Shown here piece by piece: positions 1 to 12,710 of a DNA stretch of 64,000 nt. Below the pieces are notes generated by a model, which was not told the DNA's origin, searched no databases, and worked only from the letters and a program-made list of their open reading frames with translations. Source of the stretch: Neckera pumila (Eukaryota > Streptophyta > Bryopsida > Hypnales > Neckeraceae); the NCBI GenBank assembly GCA_963969595.1, contig OZ018411.1, positions 21,822,545 to 21,886,544 on the forward strand. The letters are read 5' to 3'. A program made the position numbers and the translations under genes. Within the stretch, counting starts at the first letter, position 1. Each line of letters opens with the position of its first letter.

Positions 1-848
1 CACCATTTTTTGGCAACATAGCAATTTTGGGCAACTTACTATGAATGGAGTTTTAATTTTTTTTTCTTTGAAATTTTCACACAACATTTACCCAAAGAGT
101 AGCTTTAAGGCCCAACAATTTTCATAACTTTTGACTGCATGGTTAAAAAATTCTTAAAAAAAATAAAAATTTGAAACTAGTTCTCTAGAGATATATATAA
201 ATGAAAAAATTTAATCATTCCATTTTTATTAATGAGATGAAAACTATAAGGAGTTTTAGTTTGCGGGTAGTTATAGAATCTCTATTCTAAAATGAACTTT
301 GAATTTTTTTATTTAACTCAACTTTCAATATTTTTGAAAACAACAACATTGGGTGTAGATTGTTTATTACAATATTATTACCATTGGGAATGGCAATTTT
401 CAATTCCATAATTAAATTCTTGACAATTTAGTATTTTGAATCATTCTCTACTTCTTTCTATTTACTATTTTTTTCCTATATGTTGTACAATTCTTGATGA
501 TCTGAATTTTTTCAAGAATGTATCCAACTTGTCTACGAAAATGAATCCAAAGAGTAACCACCGTTTTGGACATTTTTTTCATACAAATGTGACCTTGTGA
601 AGGGCAGCTGCCCGTTTTTTTGCAACAACAAAAAAAGTATTTTTGTCAATTCATACGCTATTATCTCGCAATCTACACGGTGGAAAATTCTGAAATTTTT
701 TCCACATCTTTTCAAACTAGTTTACTATAAGATCCTACTTTTACATGTGTCTAAAACTATTTTTTTTCTAAAACTTGGTACTTGTTTTAGAAATGACAAT
801 TTTGAAGCATTTTTGGTGAAAACATAGTCAAATACATTTAGAGGTTAA
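1..848 (-). mobile_element. TTAA element copy 1 (partial, enters from left edge)
   Basis: This is a non-coding element running in from beyond the window edge and ending in AGAGG-TTAA (TTAA at 845-848). Its body follows the same order of blocks as the complete copy at 7096-8019: the GGGCA block near one end, a mid block with the phrase ATTAAATTCTTGACAATTT at about 410, a GCAGCTGCCC block at 604 and an AAATGACAATTTTGAAGC block near 791. The small ORFs inside it are not conserved between copies. Superfamily is inferred from the whole family. Confidence 0.75.
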
Positions 849-1893
849 ACAAATTGAACATTTTCAACATTCATAATTTTATCTTGTTGAAAAAGCATAT
901 AAAATGTTATGAAATTGTCTTTCAATTTCCACACTAAAAATGAAGACAATTTAATAATAAGAACCCCACTCATGTGTTTGTTTAGACAATGCTAGATCTA
1001 TTCACATTACAATGGTGGAATTATCTTCATTGACATACATGAGCATCTTTGAATATATGTCTTTGTTTTTATTCACAAAATCTAAGAAACTATTGTCTAC
1101 ATCTGCCTAATAAGATTCAATCAAACAATCAAATAAATATAAAATTTCATCCTACTATTAAAGTTTACCATGAAAAATATCGTGATGTCATATAGTTGCA
1201 AAGTTTGCACCCTATGGATATAATACTATTCATCAACTTGAAAGTTATAGAACATTGACCTAAACTACAAAGAACAAAATGCCTTTGAAAGGGACAATTG
1301 GAAATTGGTTAGGTTCCTGAGGAATAGAGTCAATTTTGACTGGGTCCTTTCAAAGTATTTACATAAGCTACAAAAATGTATCTTCTTTATAATTTTATTT
1401 TTTTACAATCAAGTGTCTTGGATCATACTAACTAGACTATTCAGCGTTGAATAAATCTTCTCACACAATAAGATTTATGTGAGACTATTCAGTGTTGAAT
1501 AAGGATTTTGATATTTTCCTAGCAACACATTTGGAGGTGAAATTTGATTCTAAACCTACTCAAATGAAAAAGCTTTGAACTAATAAGTGCTTCAAAACCA
1601 TAACCAGTATACAAACACATTGGTGAGAAAAAAACACCATTCAAATGACTCATTGTAATTGCAAAATAGCTTTGAAATGTCAAAAAATAGCAAAAAAAAG
1701 TTGCAAAAAAACACATCTAAGATTGAACCTCCTTCTACTAGAATTCTTTTCAGAAATTCATAACTATTTAGATGGATGCAAAATTTTAACTATACAAACA
1801 AGACTAGTTTGTGCAACTTTCCCCAAAATTTTTATTGGAAACAAACACTCTGTAAAGACAAAATAAGCCACCAAAGTTCATGGTAATACAAAA
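849..1893. other. AT-rich intergenic DNA, no gene seen
   Basis: Only short ORFs with AT-driven composition lie here, and no protein family is recognisable. There is a local direct repeat of GTGAGACTATTCAG-like text near 1435-1500. I see no RNA gene. Confidence 0.6.
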
Positions 1894-2869
1894 TTGTCCA
1901 CAAAAGGCCCAAGGCCTTTTTTTTGCCAAATTACCCCCCAAAACTGCCATTTCTATAGCAGGGATTAAAAAAAATGAAAAATGATTTTCTTGCACATCTA
2001 AACATAAGATCTTACACCGAACTAGTATGAAAATACGTGGAAATTTTTTTAGAATTTTTGACCTCATAGATTGCAAGATATCTGCGTTTAAAGTGAAAAA
2101 AACAAGTTTTTCAGCACATTGCAGGACAAGATTATAAAACTTTGAACATTTTTAACTTAAATTTGTTGCACAATAGAGTTTTGAGCTTTAAATCTCTATA
2201 TTAGAAAATTGAATTGAGAATCTACGGGAAAACAAATCCAAAAAAACTTAATTTTCATGACTAAAAAAATTATTAACTAGAAGTAGATACAAGATAGAAG
2301 GAAAATCTAATATGTAGTGGAAGACATGATGGTGCAAAAGCATTTACCAGGTTATTCTAAATTTATAAAATCAACACTCCATGGTTATAATCTTTAATAT
2401 GGAATTGAAAAGCGCTACATCCAATGGTGAGCTTATTATAGCAAAAACATCAAACCTTGTGGACCTTTTTTTTTTGAAAAATTGTAAAATTTGCATTCAC
2501 AAATGAATCCTTCAAAAACAAAATTCCAAGAAGATGCTCTAAGTGCCCAAAACACAAGATTGTCCATAACTTTCTCATAAAAAATCCAAATGAAATGAAT
2601 AAAGGTTTTCTATAAAGACAAAAATATAATCTATAAGAAGAAAAAAATGAAAAAAAATGAAATGAAATTTTTTTTTGCTACCCCTCGTCTCCAGTTTTGA
2701 GCTTATTTGGGCATAATTTTTTTTCCTGGGCACCAATTGACAAAAAAATTATATTCCCACAAAACTTAGCAATTATCCTATCTTCCAAAAAAATTAAAAA
2801 AATCAGCCCATAGGTACCTGCCCAAAACCCCATTTGTCCACGAAAGAACAATGGGCTTTTAGGGGTTAA
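1894..2869 (+). mobile_element. TTAA element copy 2
   Basis: The right end reads GGGCTTTTAGGGG-TTAA with TTAA at 2866-2869. The left end is decayed (TTGTCCACAAAAGGCCC, starting 1894) but matches the consensus TTAACCCCTAAAGGCCC at 13 of 17 positions. Inside, the left subterminal block CTGCCATTTCTATAGCA, the CATAGATTGCAAGATATCTG block and the right subterminal GGCACCAATTGA block match the copies at 30421 and 25481. Length is 976 bp and no coding capacity is seen. Confidence 0.8.
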
Positions 2870-3479
2870 TAACTAAACTTCAAGGAAAATATAATCCAAT
2901 AAAGTTTATTGAAACCACACATAGGATAAAGGAGATACAAGCCTCCAGTTGGAACCATCAAAATGCAGTTTGGTGAACTCAAATTGAATCCTTGAACTTT
3001 AAATGGCTTCCAAAAATAAGTATTTGTAAATTTAATTTGAAAAGTTTACCACACAAATTAGAAGAGAAAACATATATTTTCCAACAAGTTATATTAAATT
3101 TGGACATAGGTTGCAAAAGTTATAGCACTTTGAGTTGGGCTTTCAGACTATGCAGAGACACTTTTGGTCCCTTGAGGAACTTTGGGATTAACACCATAAC
3201 ATTCTTGAACAACTCATAACAATGAATAATACCATATGTTCATTTGTAAAAGGTCTTGAAATCAACATTGCAACATTTTTATAAAATGTTCAATATGCTC
3301 CTTTTAATACTATAAAGGATATCTCAAAAATTTCAATTTGTTTCCTTTGATATAGTGAAGGGTATTTTAAAGAGACCAATTTGTTCTTCATGCTTCAACC
3401 ATAGAAAAGGGGTACAATAGCTAGATATTGTGGTGTAATTAGAACAAAGTAGGCATTTGCGGTAATATATACAATTAGA

Positions 3480-4381
3480 TTAACCCTTTAGTGCCCGTGG
3501 TTGATTTGAGGGGTGGGGCGCAATTTTCCAAGAAAATGAATTTTGTAGCCACTCTAAAGATGTAGTCTTAGATCAAACCGTACAAGGTGTTTCCATAAAG
3601 GAGATTCTTCAACCTAACAAAAAATCAAACTCACCCAACAATACAAATTGCTATCAATAATGTAGGAGGTCCATAAATTAACCTTTTAAGTGCTAAAGTT
3701 GAATTTTTTGAAGGTGCAACATCCGTGGAAACATCTTTAAATATCTTTTTAGTAAATTTTCTTCAAAATACTATTAGAATAGGCATCTAATCCAAGTCGT
3801 TTCATGTCTTTTCAAGCTTTGTAAAATTAGTTACAAATTTTTGAAGTTCGCAAGAAATGGTCATCTGCAGTCATAAAAACAAATACCCTTCTAAAATGTG
3901 CAAATTTGGCACATTGAAGAAAGTGAAATGTACCTCTAAATCATGTTTGCTTCTAGAGCCTTCTTAGAGTTTGAATTGCTTTCTTTAATTCTCAAAAATT
4001 AATGACTTGAATGACCCTTTAGAATTTGCACTACATAAAAACCAATGCCTAAGTTTACTTTGGACATTCATGAGATTACAAAGCAACACTTATGCCTTGT
4101 CAAGACATCAAGTTACAAAAAAATCTCACAATTTGGTTAATATTTTTTTGTATTTTTGTTGAACACTTCTCATTTGAAGGTCCAGGCCATTTGAGTTTAC
4201 AACCTCATAGCTAATTCATCAATGCTCCAATTCTCTTGAAATTGGTTTTGTTTGAAGCGCACAAAGACATTCTAATTGCATTCCTCTTTGAGATTTTTGT
4301 GATCAAATGTATTTTGAACAATGTTAGATCGAGAGTCCCAAAATCAACCAAAAAGTGATCAACCAGTCACTAAAGGGTTAA
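3480..4381. mobile_element. TTAA element, second family, complete
   Basis: This element is bounded by a perfect 14-bp inverted repeat: TTAACCCTTTAGTG at 3480-3493 and CACTAAAGGGTTAA ending at 4381. Length is 902 bp. The inside does not match the main TTAA family, yet ends and target site are of the same type. Part of it (about 3660-3970) recurs in diverged form at about 9000-9310. No ORF of interest is present, so it is a non-autonomous element. Confidence 0.8.
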
Positions 4382-6542
4382 GCAAAAGCTATGAATGTGT
4401 ATCAATATTACTAGTGAATAAAATACCTTCTTTTTACATTACCATTGTCTTCTCTTATCATTATTTATGTGGCATTTGAGCAATGTACATGTTAGGTTGG
4501 TTAGAGTATTAGTAGAAACAATTAAAGTATACATAGGTACTACACTGTCTCGCACAAGTGAAAGTATACTTATACTCCAAATTCAAACTAAGGGATTAAG
4601 AAGTTCAGCTTAACATTTCATTGTAATGAAAGATATTTTGAATAGATCAATTTGTTCTTTATGTTCAATCCTAAAAATCTGACAAATCTGTCACCATTAG
4701 GGATATCTTGAACAGACCAATTTTTTCAATAGATTTAAATTCTAAAATGACAAGTTTGTCACCATCAACAACAATTCCAAAACTGTCTTCTTACAAAGTG
4801 AATAAATAAATTCCTCATGTATACATAAACTCTTTCATAAAATAAAGCTTCAAAAGCTGACTTTGTTCCTTTAATATGGTGAAGGATATCATGAATATAT
4901 TAATTTATTTCTTATATTTCAATTCTAAAATCATAAGCCAATCACCATTATCATCAGCTCAAAATTGTCCTCGAACAAAATGAATATGTGCATTTTATGT
5001 TTATACAATAATTATTTAATAATGCATATCTTAGAAAACTTAGTCTGTTATTCTAATAGATAGTAAAGGATATATTGAATAGCTCAATTTATACTCCTTA
5101 TTCTAACCCTAAAACAAGAAGTCCATCACAATCATCATCAACCCATAAATTGTCCTCTAATCAAATGAATATATGCATTACACCCATTTTTCATTTATTC
5201 ATGAACCAAAAAAGTCATTTATGGGAATATAGGATACTTTAAGAGCTCCACAATATTACATTATTCATTCTGGAAGGATGCCAAGGACAAAAATAATCTT
5301 GTGGACAGTTAAATAGGTTTAGTGCATATTGAAGAATGGATGATTTTCATCCTATTTTTTGTGTGCAACTTCATTGATGCTATCTCTACATCGTTGAATT
5401 AAGTTTAAGACGTATTTGGAGCTTTTTCCTTTAAAACTTGATTTTAACGTTCAAAATGATATCTTTTGGTCTTGAGCAAAACTAATAATATCTTAGAATG
5501 CCCAATTTCTTCCTATTGTTTTCAACACTAAATAAGTTATTGAACAACTTTGTTTGGTTCTCTTTGCTTCAATGAAAGATATTTGTACTTGATATCGGTC
5601 AACATTTCTTAAAGGTTCACTTTGTTTTCTTTATTAAAGTGTATAAAAGCTTGATTTATAATATAGTAGTCCAAAGTAGTGATACAAGCATTCCACCCTA
5701 GAAGGATAGTATATTTCCACTACATGGGAAAAAACCTAAAATTCTCCCTATTTTGGAAAGGTTATTTTGTATTTTGCAAACTCTCCAAGCTACCTTGAAA
5801 TATTCAATTCCATGGGTGAATTCAAAACTTTCAAGTTTCTTTTGTAGTAAATAATAATTTTTTTGTGTATTCCCCCTTCCATAAACATTGCCGTACCGGT
5901 GGTTTGGTGACTCACGCTCAATAATCCTTGCCAAATAATTAACTACAACTGCAAGTTATTGCATTTATTTTTAGAAATATTTTTTCCAACCTTGACCACT
6001 TGTTATGGTAGTTGCTTTACTGTAAAAGAATTTGCTTACAACTCTAATATCCATTTACGATTCAAAATCATGAATTTATTGATCACAATAAAGAACATTT
6101 CAATGATTCAATTCTTCATTCTAGCATTGCAAGGTAATTATTCATTTGTTCTATAATCTTATATTGTAAATGACTAGATTTACAGTATTTTTTATGGAGT
6201 CTAAATATATGCTAATATTATAAAACAAAGAGAGATTGTTGGTCCTATAGTTGCTATTGTGAAAATATGGTCTACATAAATCAAGGAAATGACTCATAAG
6301 ATGACCACAAAATCACTTATATCAATTATGGATCTTCAATCTCATGGTCATTTTCCTAGTCTACATAGACTATCTTTCTACTACTTTACCCGTCTATTAG
6401 GACCAACAATAAATAGTTTTTTAAATAGAAGATAGAATGTTATTTTTGATTTTAATATTTTTTTTATTTTTCCAAACAAGTAGTGTGGCCCAAATTCATC
6501 CATAAATCACTTTCTAAATTCCACCGCAAATTGGCTACATTG
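4382..6542. other. AT-rich intergenic DNA, no gene seen
   Basis: This is unique-looking AT-rich sequence with repeated short phrases: GGATAT...GAATA...CAATTTG occurs about five times between 4620 and 5160, suggesting an old degenerate repeat. ORFs at 5698-5934 (-) and 5959-6156 (+) have no recognisable domain. Confidence 0.5.
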
Positions 6543-6699
6543 TAACACTACAAGAGAATGGTGTGTGTTAAGTGAGTTTTAAAGTATAACCCTAGACATA
6601 AGATTTAAAGTAATGACCTTAAAGGTCATTACTTAAAACCTTATATCTAGGACTATACTCTAAAACTCACTTAACACACACCATTCTCTTGTAGTGTTA
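6543..6699. mobile_element. CACTA-type palindromic miniature element
   Basis: This is an almost perfect 157-bp palindrome. The left arm starts TAACACTACAAGAGAATGG and the right arm ends with its reverse complement CCATTCTCTTGTAGTGTTA. The arms meet at AAGGTCATTAC near 6625 with essentially no loop. The tip CACTACAAGA is the classic terminal sequence of plant CACTA (En/Spm) transposons. Flanking triplets are TAA and TTA, which continue the palindrome, so a 3-bp target duplication cannot be read cleanly. Confidence 0.8.
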
Positions 6700-7095
6700 A
6701 AGCATTCTTCAACTACATTTGTGTTGAACAATCATATTTTTTCTACATCATTTACTAAAGTAAGGTCTTTTGGGTTCAAGTTTTTAATGCCATGATAATG
6801 ACTTTCATGAGACATGTTATTGATTGGATGCCCATATGTTTAACAATGTGTTTCTTTGATTGATGAAAATGTGGTGTTGTCTACGCCCACATTTCCTTGT
6901 AAAATATAAATAGAGTGTTTAGTGCTTCATGCCAATTAATATCTAAGCATCCATTTTGAGGGAGTCTAACGTCAAAGGCTTCATGTAGATTCTAGTGTTA
7001 AAGGCTAAGTCATGGCTATAGAATTTAGACACTATTATTCTACGTTGCCTTGATTATGAGAACTGAATAAGAAAGAAAGGTGTATTTCTCTCTAG

Positions 7096-8019
7096 TTAAC
7101 CCCCAAAGGACCAATATGCATTTTTTGGCTACATAGAAATTTTAGGCAGGTACGTGTGACTGGAGATTTCCATATTTTTTGCCCAAATTTAATAGAATAT
7201 GGGAACAAGGAATATCTTTCATATGCACTAAATTTCATGACATTTGAAAATATGAGTCAAAAGTTATAGCCTAATATATTATTTTTTTTGGTAACTGGGC
7301 AATCCGGGTAGATAAAAAAAACACTTTTTTCAAAAAAAAAACACTTGAAATTGATCTTCTAGAGTTATACATATATAAAAAGCTTTGAGTCCTCTCATTT
7401 TGATCAATGAGTCAAAAGTTATGAAGATTTTAAGTTTGAGGACAGTTATGGATTCTCTACTCTAAAATAAACTTTGAAGTCCTTTACCTTACTCAATTTT
7501 CAATATTTTTTGAAAAAAATAAAATCCTAGGATGTAGGTTATTTATTGCAACCATTGGAATTGGCATTTTTCAATTCCATAATTAAATTCTTGACAATTT
7601 AGTATATTGAATCATTCTACACTATTATCTACTTACTATTATTTTCCTATATGTTGTACAGTTCCAAATGAAGTGAAATTTTTCAAGCATGTAATCAACT
7701 TGTTTAGGAAAAAGAATCCAAAGAACCTCCATCATTTTGGACATTTTTCATTGAAAAGTGAGCTTGTGAAGAGCTGCTGCCCTATTTTTTGCAGGGCCCA
7801 AAAAATGGTTTCAATGAATTTGAATGCTAATATCTTGCAATTTACGCGGTGGGAATTTCCTGAAATTTTTACCACATGATCTCAAGTCACCATACTACAA
7901 GGTTCTACGGTTATATGTGTCAAAAAAAGTTTTTTTTTCAAAAATTGGATACTTGTACTATAAATGGCAATTTTTGATCATTTTCGGTGAAAATATAGTC
8001 ATGGAACTTCCGGGGTTAA
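7096..8019 (-). mobile_element. TTAA element copy 3, complete
   Basis: The left edge is TTAA-CCCCCAAAGGACC (TTAA at 7096-7099) and the right edge is TTCCGGGG-TTAA (8016-8019), giving 924 bp. It is closely related to the copies at 1, 42721, 61821 (opposite orientation) and 63174, and can serve as a reference for that subfamily. Outside the two TTAA sites the flanks show no further duplication. Confidence 0.85.
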
Positions 8020-9325
8020 AGTCTACCTTTGAAGAGTTGTTAATCAAGAACGACATAGAATAATTTAAAAGGATGGTTATATCTAGTACAAATATATCTA
8101 ATAATAATTGATTGAAACATTTAAAATCTGACATGTCCTATTGGTTTTGAGTGAAAGCATTTGCAGTTGATATGATAAGCATTTAATCTCATGCTAGGAA
8201 CCCTGAAATTTGTCATGAAAAAAATAATTGAGAACATTCAAGGGATTGAAAGTGAGCTTGAAAAAACAAAGTGAACTCCTACACTTTTTGATTCATTTCT
8301 TATGTTCAAATTTAGTGAAGATGTTTTATAAACAACATTATTGGTATAACAATTGTCTTGTGACTTTGAAATTATATTATTTTTGTCTTAACTTCATTCT
8401 ACCATTTTTCTCTTGGCTTCATTCTACTATTTTCATTCATTTTAGTTGTGGTGCCTCAAAGGCACCCCTTCGTTGCAAAGTAGATCCTATGTATATGTCA
8501 ATATAGAAACCCAAAGGTCATTCAAAAGTTAACTAACAAATTCCAATCTAATGGATGTCACATGTTTCTAAATCCAAATTTGAATCCAAGTTTGCAAATT
8601 TTATCATAAGTGGCAAATAAAAATATTCTAAAGCTTTTTGTGGGAATAAGTATGGTGTTCATTGGATGAGATTTTGGGCCTAAACAAGGCTACAAATTTT
8701 TCCAAGTTTTTTGGGCAATAATAAAACACAGGAACTTTGCCACATTAGCAATCTAACATGGTCAAGAGATTGGGATATCAATTCATATTATTTAACGAAA
8801 TTTTTAATATTTAACAAAAAATCAATTTTTTTCATTTTTTTCAATATTTTAACAATAATGTGTTAGTTTACAGCAAGGGGAACAACTTTGAAATGACCCT
8901 CTCATGCCCTCCAAAACATCCAATGTTTTGAATGACCCCTTTAACATCCTCCAAGCAAAACGACTTCAAATTTTCCTCCCATTAATCAACCTACCTACCA
9001 TCAAAAATTTGCCAATAAGTTAGGTGGCTCTTAAAGCAACCCTTTAATAGCTGATTGTCTTTTCGGGGAAGTGAAATTCCTTGAAACAATTTTCAATAAA
9101 TTTTGGAAGAAAGAAAAAGGGAATTGGCTTCTAATCCAAGCCGTTTCATATTTTTGGTACCTTTGTGGAATTAGTTCCAAATTTTTGAAGTTGTAATGCA
9201 ATGGTCACTAAAAGCGACCCCTTCCTAAAATGTACATTGTTGGTACATTGAAGAAAGTAAAATGTACCTCATTATTAAAGGTTGCTTTTAGAGCAAGGGT
9301 TTTTTTAGAGCCACCTACCTTAGCT
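8020..9325. repeat. AT-rich DNA with a diverged copy of the second TTAA family
   Basis: The stretch 9000-9310 aligns by eye with 3660-3970: shared phrases include TCTAATCCAAGCCGTTTCAT, TTTTTGAAGTTG, ACATTGAAGAAAGT and AAATGTACCTC. Terminal repeats are not recognisable, so this is an old fragment. The remainder, 8020-8990, shows no gene. Confidence 0.55.
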
Positions 9326-9655
9326 ACTTCATTATCTAAAGTAGAATGGGGTATTATTAATCTTCGTTTTGTTCCTCTACCCTACATGTTACTGAAATTG
9401 GTTGGTGGCCACTTCATTATGGAACATAGAGTGGGTTATTCCTAAGCACCTTCTTGTTCATTTATCATATCTACCACACCCAATTGGCCACTCACTACTT
9501 CATTATGGAAGGTAGAATGTCCTATGCCCAATTTATTGTCACATTCCTTTGCCTTACCTTGCCATTGGCCACTTCATTATGATAAGTAGAATGAACTATT
9601 CCTATTCCTTCGACCCACCCACCACCCAAAATTAGCCACTTCATAATGTAATTGA
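9326..9655. repeat. Degenerate tandem repeat
   Basis: The phrase GGCCACTTCATTATG followed by AGTAGAATG recurs with starts of ACTTCATTAT at 9326, 9411, 9497, 9571 and 9638, a period of about 85, 86, 74 and 67 bp. Copies are diverged and shorten along the array. Confidence 0.65.
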
Positions 9656-12600
9656 AGATCAAATGATTTACTTTTTGACATACTGGTGGACACATGTCCG
9701 TTGAAATAATATTGACATGTAAAGTGACCTTTGTATTACTGAATAAACAATTTTTATGTGGAAAGATAATTGCTAATAATTGTTGTTGACACTTCACACT
9801 TCAATTATTGATGAACAATTTTAACAATGTTGATAGATCTACTATGCACTCCAAAGATGCAAGCACACAACATGGCCTGCAATCTCCAACTCAAGATTGT
9901 CGATGTGCTTAAAAAAATTCATTCCCAAATTCCATGCCATCAACTTGAATTGTACAAAAAAATCATTTTGATAGATCCCTGTTGTCAATCTCAAATACGA
10001 TATTTACGGAATCGATATATAATATACAATATATGATATACATTCAAATATATACAATATATGGATGTATGGTACATGGTATATGAAATATACACACAAA
10101 TACATGATATGTGGTATACATACGTGGATATTAATACGGGATAGAATGCAAATATTCTATATTGATTGCAATGATAGTAGCCTCCAAAAAAAACATAAAT
10201 ATTGAGAGGTTACATAATGAATTTTATAAGCCCATTATGATTGCTAATTACTCCGTAATTAATAGGAAGATTGTAGCACTTTTGGCACTATGAATCCAAG
10301 AGATGAATGTTTGTCAAAAATATTGGTAGATCCATTGTAGACATTAGAATTTTAAATATTAAAAAAAATGAAATCCATTTTTCATCATTGATTTGTCATT
10401 GCAAGTTTATCGATGGTTATATCTTTATAGCCCTAATTTGTGGCCACTTTGTTAAACATCACTTCCAAGCACATTTAAATTGTCATAATTTGTAGTATTT
10501 TAAAATGTCAATAAATTAATATATTAATCAAATCCTTCAACTTCCATTAGTTGCTCTTAAAAACTTGTGGTTGTTGTTGGTAGAGGTGACTATTCAAAGC
10601 CCATATTAAGATGAAAGGATAGACCAAAGGGCTCTAATGTGCCTTGAGAGTCCTTTTTCCATATCATTCACCATAATTTGGGAAGGTGCAAACTAAAATG
10701 TCTTTAACTAAGGGCCTTCAAAAATTGTATAGAAAAAATATAGATTTTGAAGATATATTTTTATTTTTAGCATTTATTGAATTTATTTTTTCAACTTTAA
10801 TTAAACATTTGGCATGAAGTTCCAACCCTCATAGCCAAATACAACAATAATAGTTATAAAATGACAATAAAATATTCAATTTATTAATAAAAATTTATTT
10901 AATAAAAATTATCAAAATAATTGGCTAGATAGAAAGGAAGATTTCATTTAGTGAATATGTTTTTATATTGAACATAAAAAAGTCTTGGTAGACCTTTAAT
11001 ACAAAAGTAAGCTTGTGGTAAGGTGACTTAGGCTCTAATAGTAGAATTGTTTATTGTTTTGTAATCCTGAAGAATATTAAAGCATTTGATTAAGAGTGGG
11101 TATATATTTATACACACTCTTATATATATTAGAAAATCTTAACGTCTAATATCTTTTGTACCTAGATACTGATATTGTATCTTTCAAAAATTTCAATGTT
11201 TTAGAATAAACATCTCTTTTGAAAATATATTCTATTTAATTAAGTTTTATTTTTTAATTATATAATAAATTTATATAATAAATTTATATATATATATCAT
11301 TTTTTTGTATTTCACAAAATAATATATTAAAATACATAGTATTATTGAAATATAGCACTAAAGTCCAATCTAAGATATACTTCTGAAACCAAGTGCATCA
11401 CACAAATTATGCTGAGCTAAGTGACATTCTCAAATATATATTTTTTCTTTGAACTTCTATTCATTCTTGAAAATAGCTTAAAATTATAAAACATAGGTTA
11501 TCAATTATTAAATCCTTTTTTTTTTTATGTATTATATTTGATATCTACCTTAAAATCTATTTGAAGATTTTTTGTTGCAAATCTAAAACATGTATGAAAA
11601 TAGCATCATACAAAATAGATGTCAAAACAAAGTATACTTGACAGTTATTAAAATTTAAAATCCATGATGTTTAGAAACTTTATAGTAGCCTTTATACCAA
11701 ATTTTAGATATGATTCTATTATTAAAAGATTTAAAAAGTTTAAAACTTAAGACTAATATTTTGTGTTGTTAAATTTAGTTAATAAAAATAAACCTGTATA
11801 TAATATAACAAATGCTTGTTCTAGCACTAAAATAAGAAAATCTCTATGCTAAAAGCCAAGTGCTTTATATGTCTATTTTTATTTATTTCAATTTCATTTG
11901 TTTATATAAACCAAACCATTAAAGAGCAAAACTTATCACCAAGGTTGTGAGCCAAAAATGATCCCAATTTGGGATAAATAAATGCATTTGTCATTGTTAT
12001 CTTGAAAGTGTTTTTTTAACTATAGCTCTTGTGTTTCAAGTAGCATGCTATTGAAATAAATTTGGAGGGATGTCAAGGTCTTTGTTCCTTTTTATTAGGA
12101 CTGGCAAAATTTTGCCCCCCCAAAAGCATTGAAAAGTGGCCACTTTGGGGCCTCAACATCAATACTAGATTGCTTTCCAAATTGAAAGCCAATACAACTT
12201 CATTTTGTTTCCATTAAATGACGTATAAATTAAAGTTTATTTGTCACATGATAAAATTTCTAAGCTACTTTGTATGTTAGATGAAGTATAATTATATATA
12301 TAATTGTCAATGGGTTTAATGATTTTGCTTGCCATTTCAATTAATGAGAGAATGTAACTACCAAAATAAAAGATAGTTTTAATCCCTAGACCACCAAGTG
12401 GTCAATAAATGACTAATTGAAAGTTTGAGTAGGTTTCTACAAGGTCAATTTTGAAAGGATTTTGACACAAGGTATAGACATCTATGGTCTTGTCAAAAAT
12501 ATTATCTCTTTTTGATCAAGTGCTTGAACCAAAAGTTATGCAATCCAGAGTTTAGAGGAATAAGGCGGGCAACTTTGGGACAGCATGTGCAAAATTCCTC

Positions 12601-12710
12601 TGTTACCTATAAACTTTTGTAGATAATTAATTAACCTATTAAAGAATGCGAATGTCAAAAAAATCCCAAGTGTATTGCAAAAATCTCAATTTATGAGGAA
12701 TTCAAGTCTA
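9656..12710. other. AT-rich intergenic DNA, no gene seen
   Basis: It includes a purine/pyrimidine-alternating stretch rich in ATATAC and TACATA at about 10005-10140, and very AT-rich runs at 11100-11340. None of the small ORFs has a recognisable family. Text at 11940-12170 resembles 62880-63010 (CACCAAGG..., GTGGCCACTT...GGGCCTCAACATC), marking another dispersed repeat. Confidence 0.5.

Noticed and set aside
9990..10140. ATATAC-rich region as a possible origin or matrix attachment region
   Set aside because: Pure AT-rich alternation is common throughout this window and gives no specific support.
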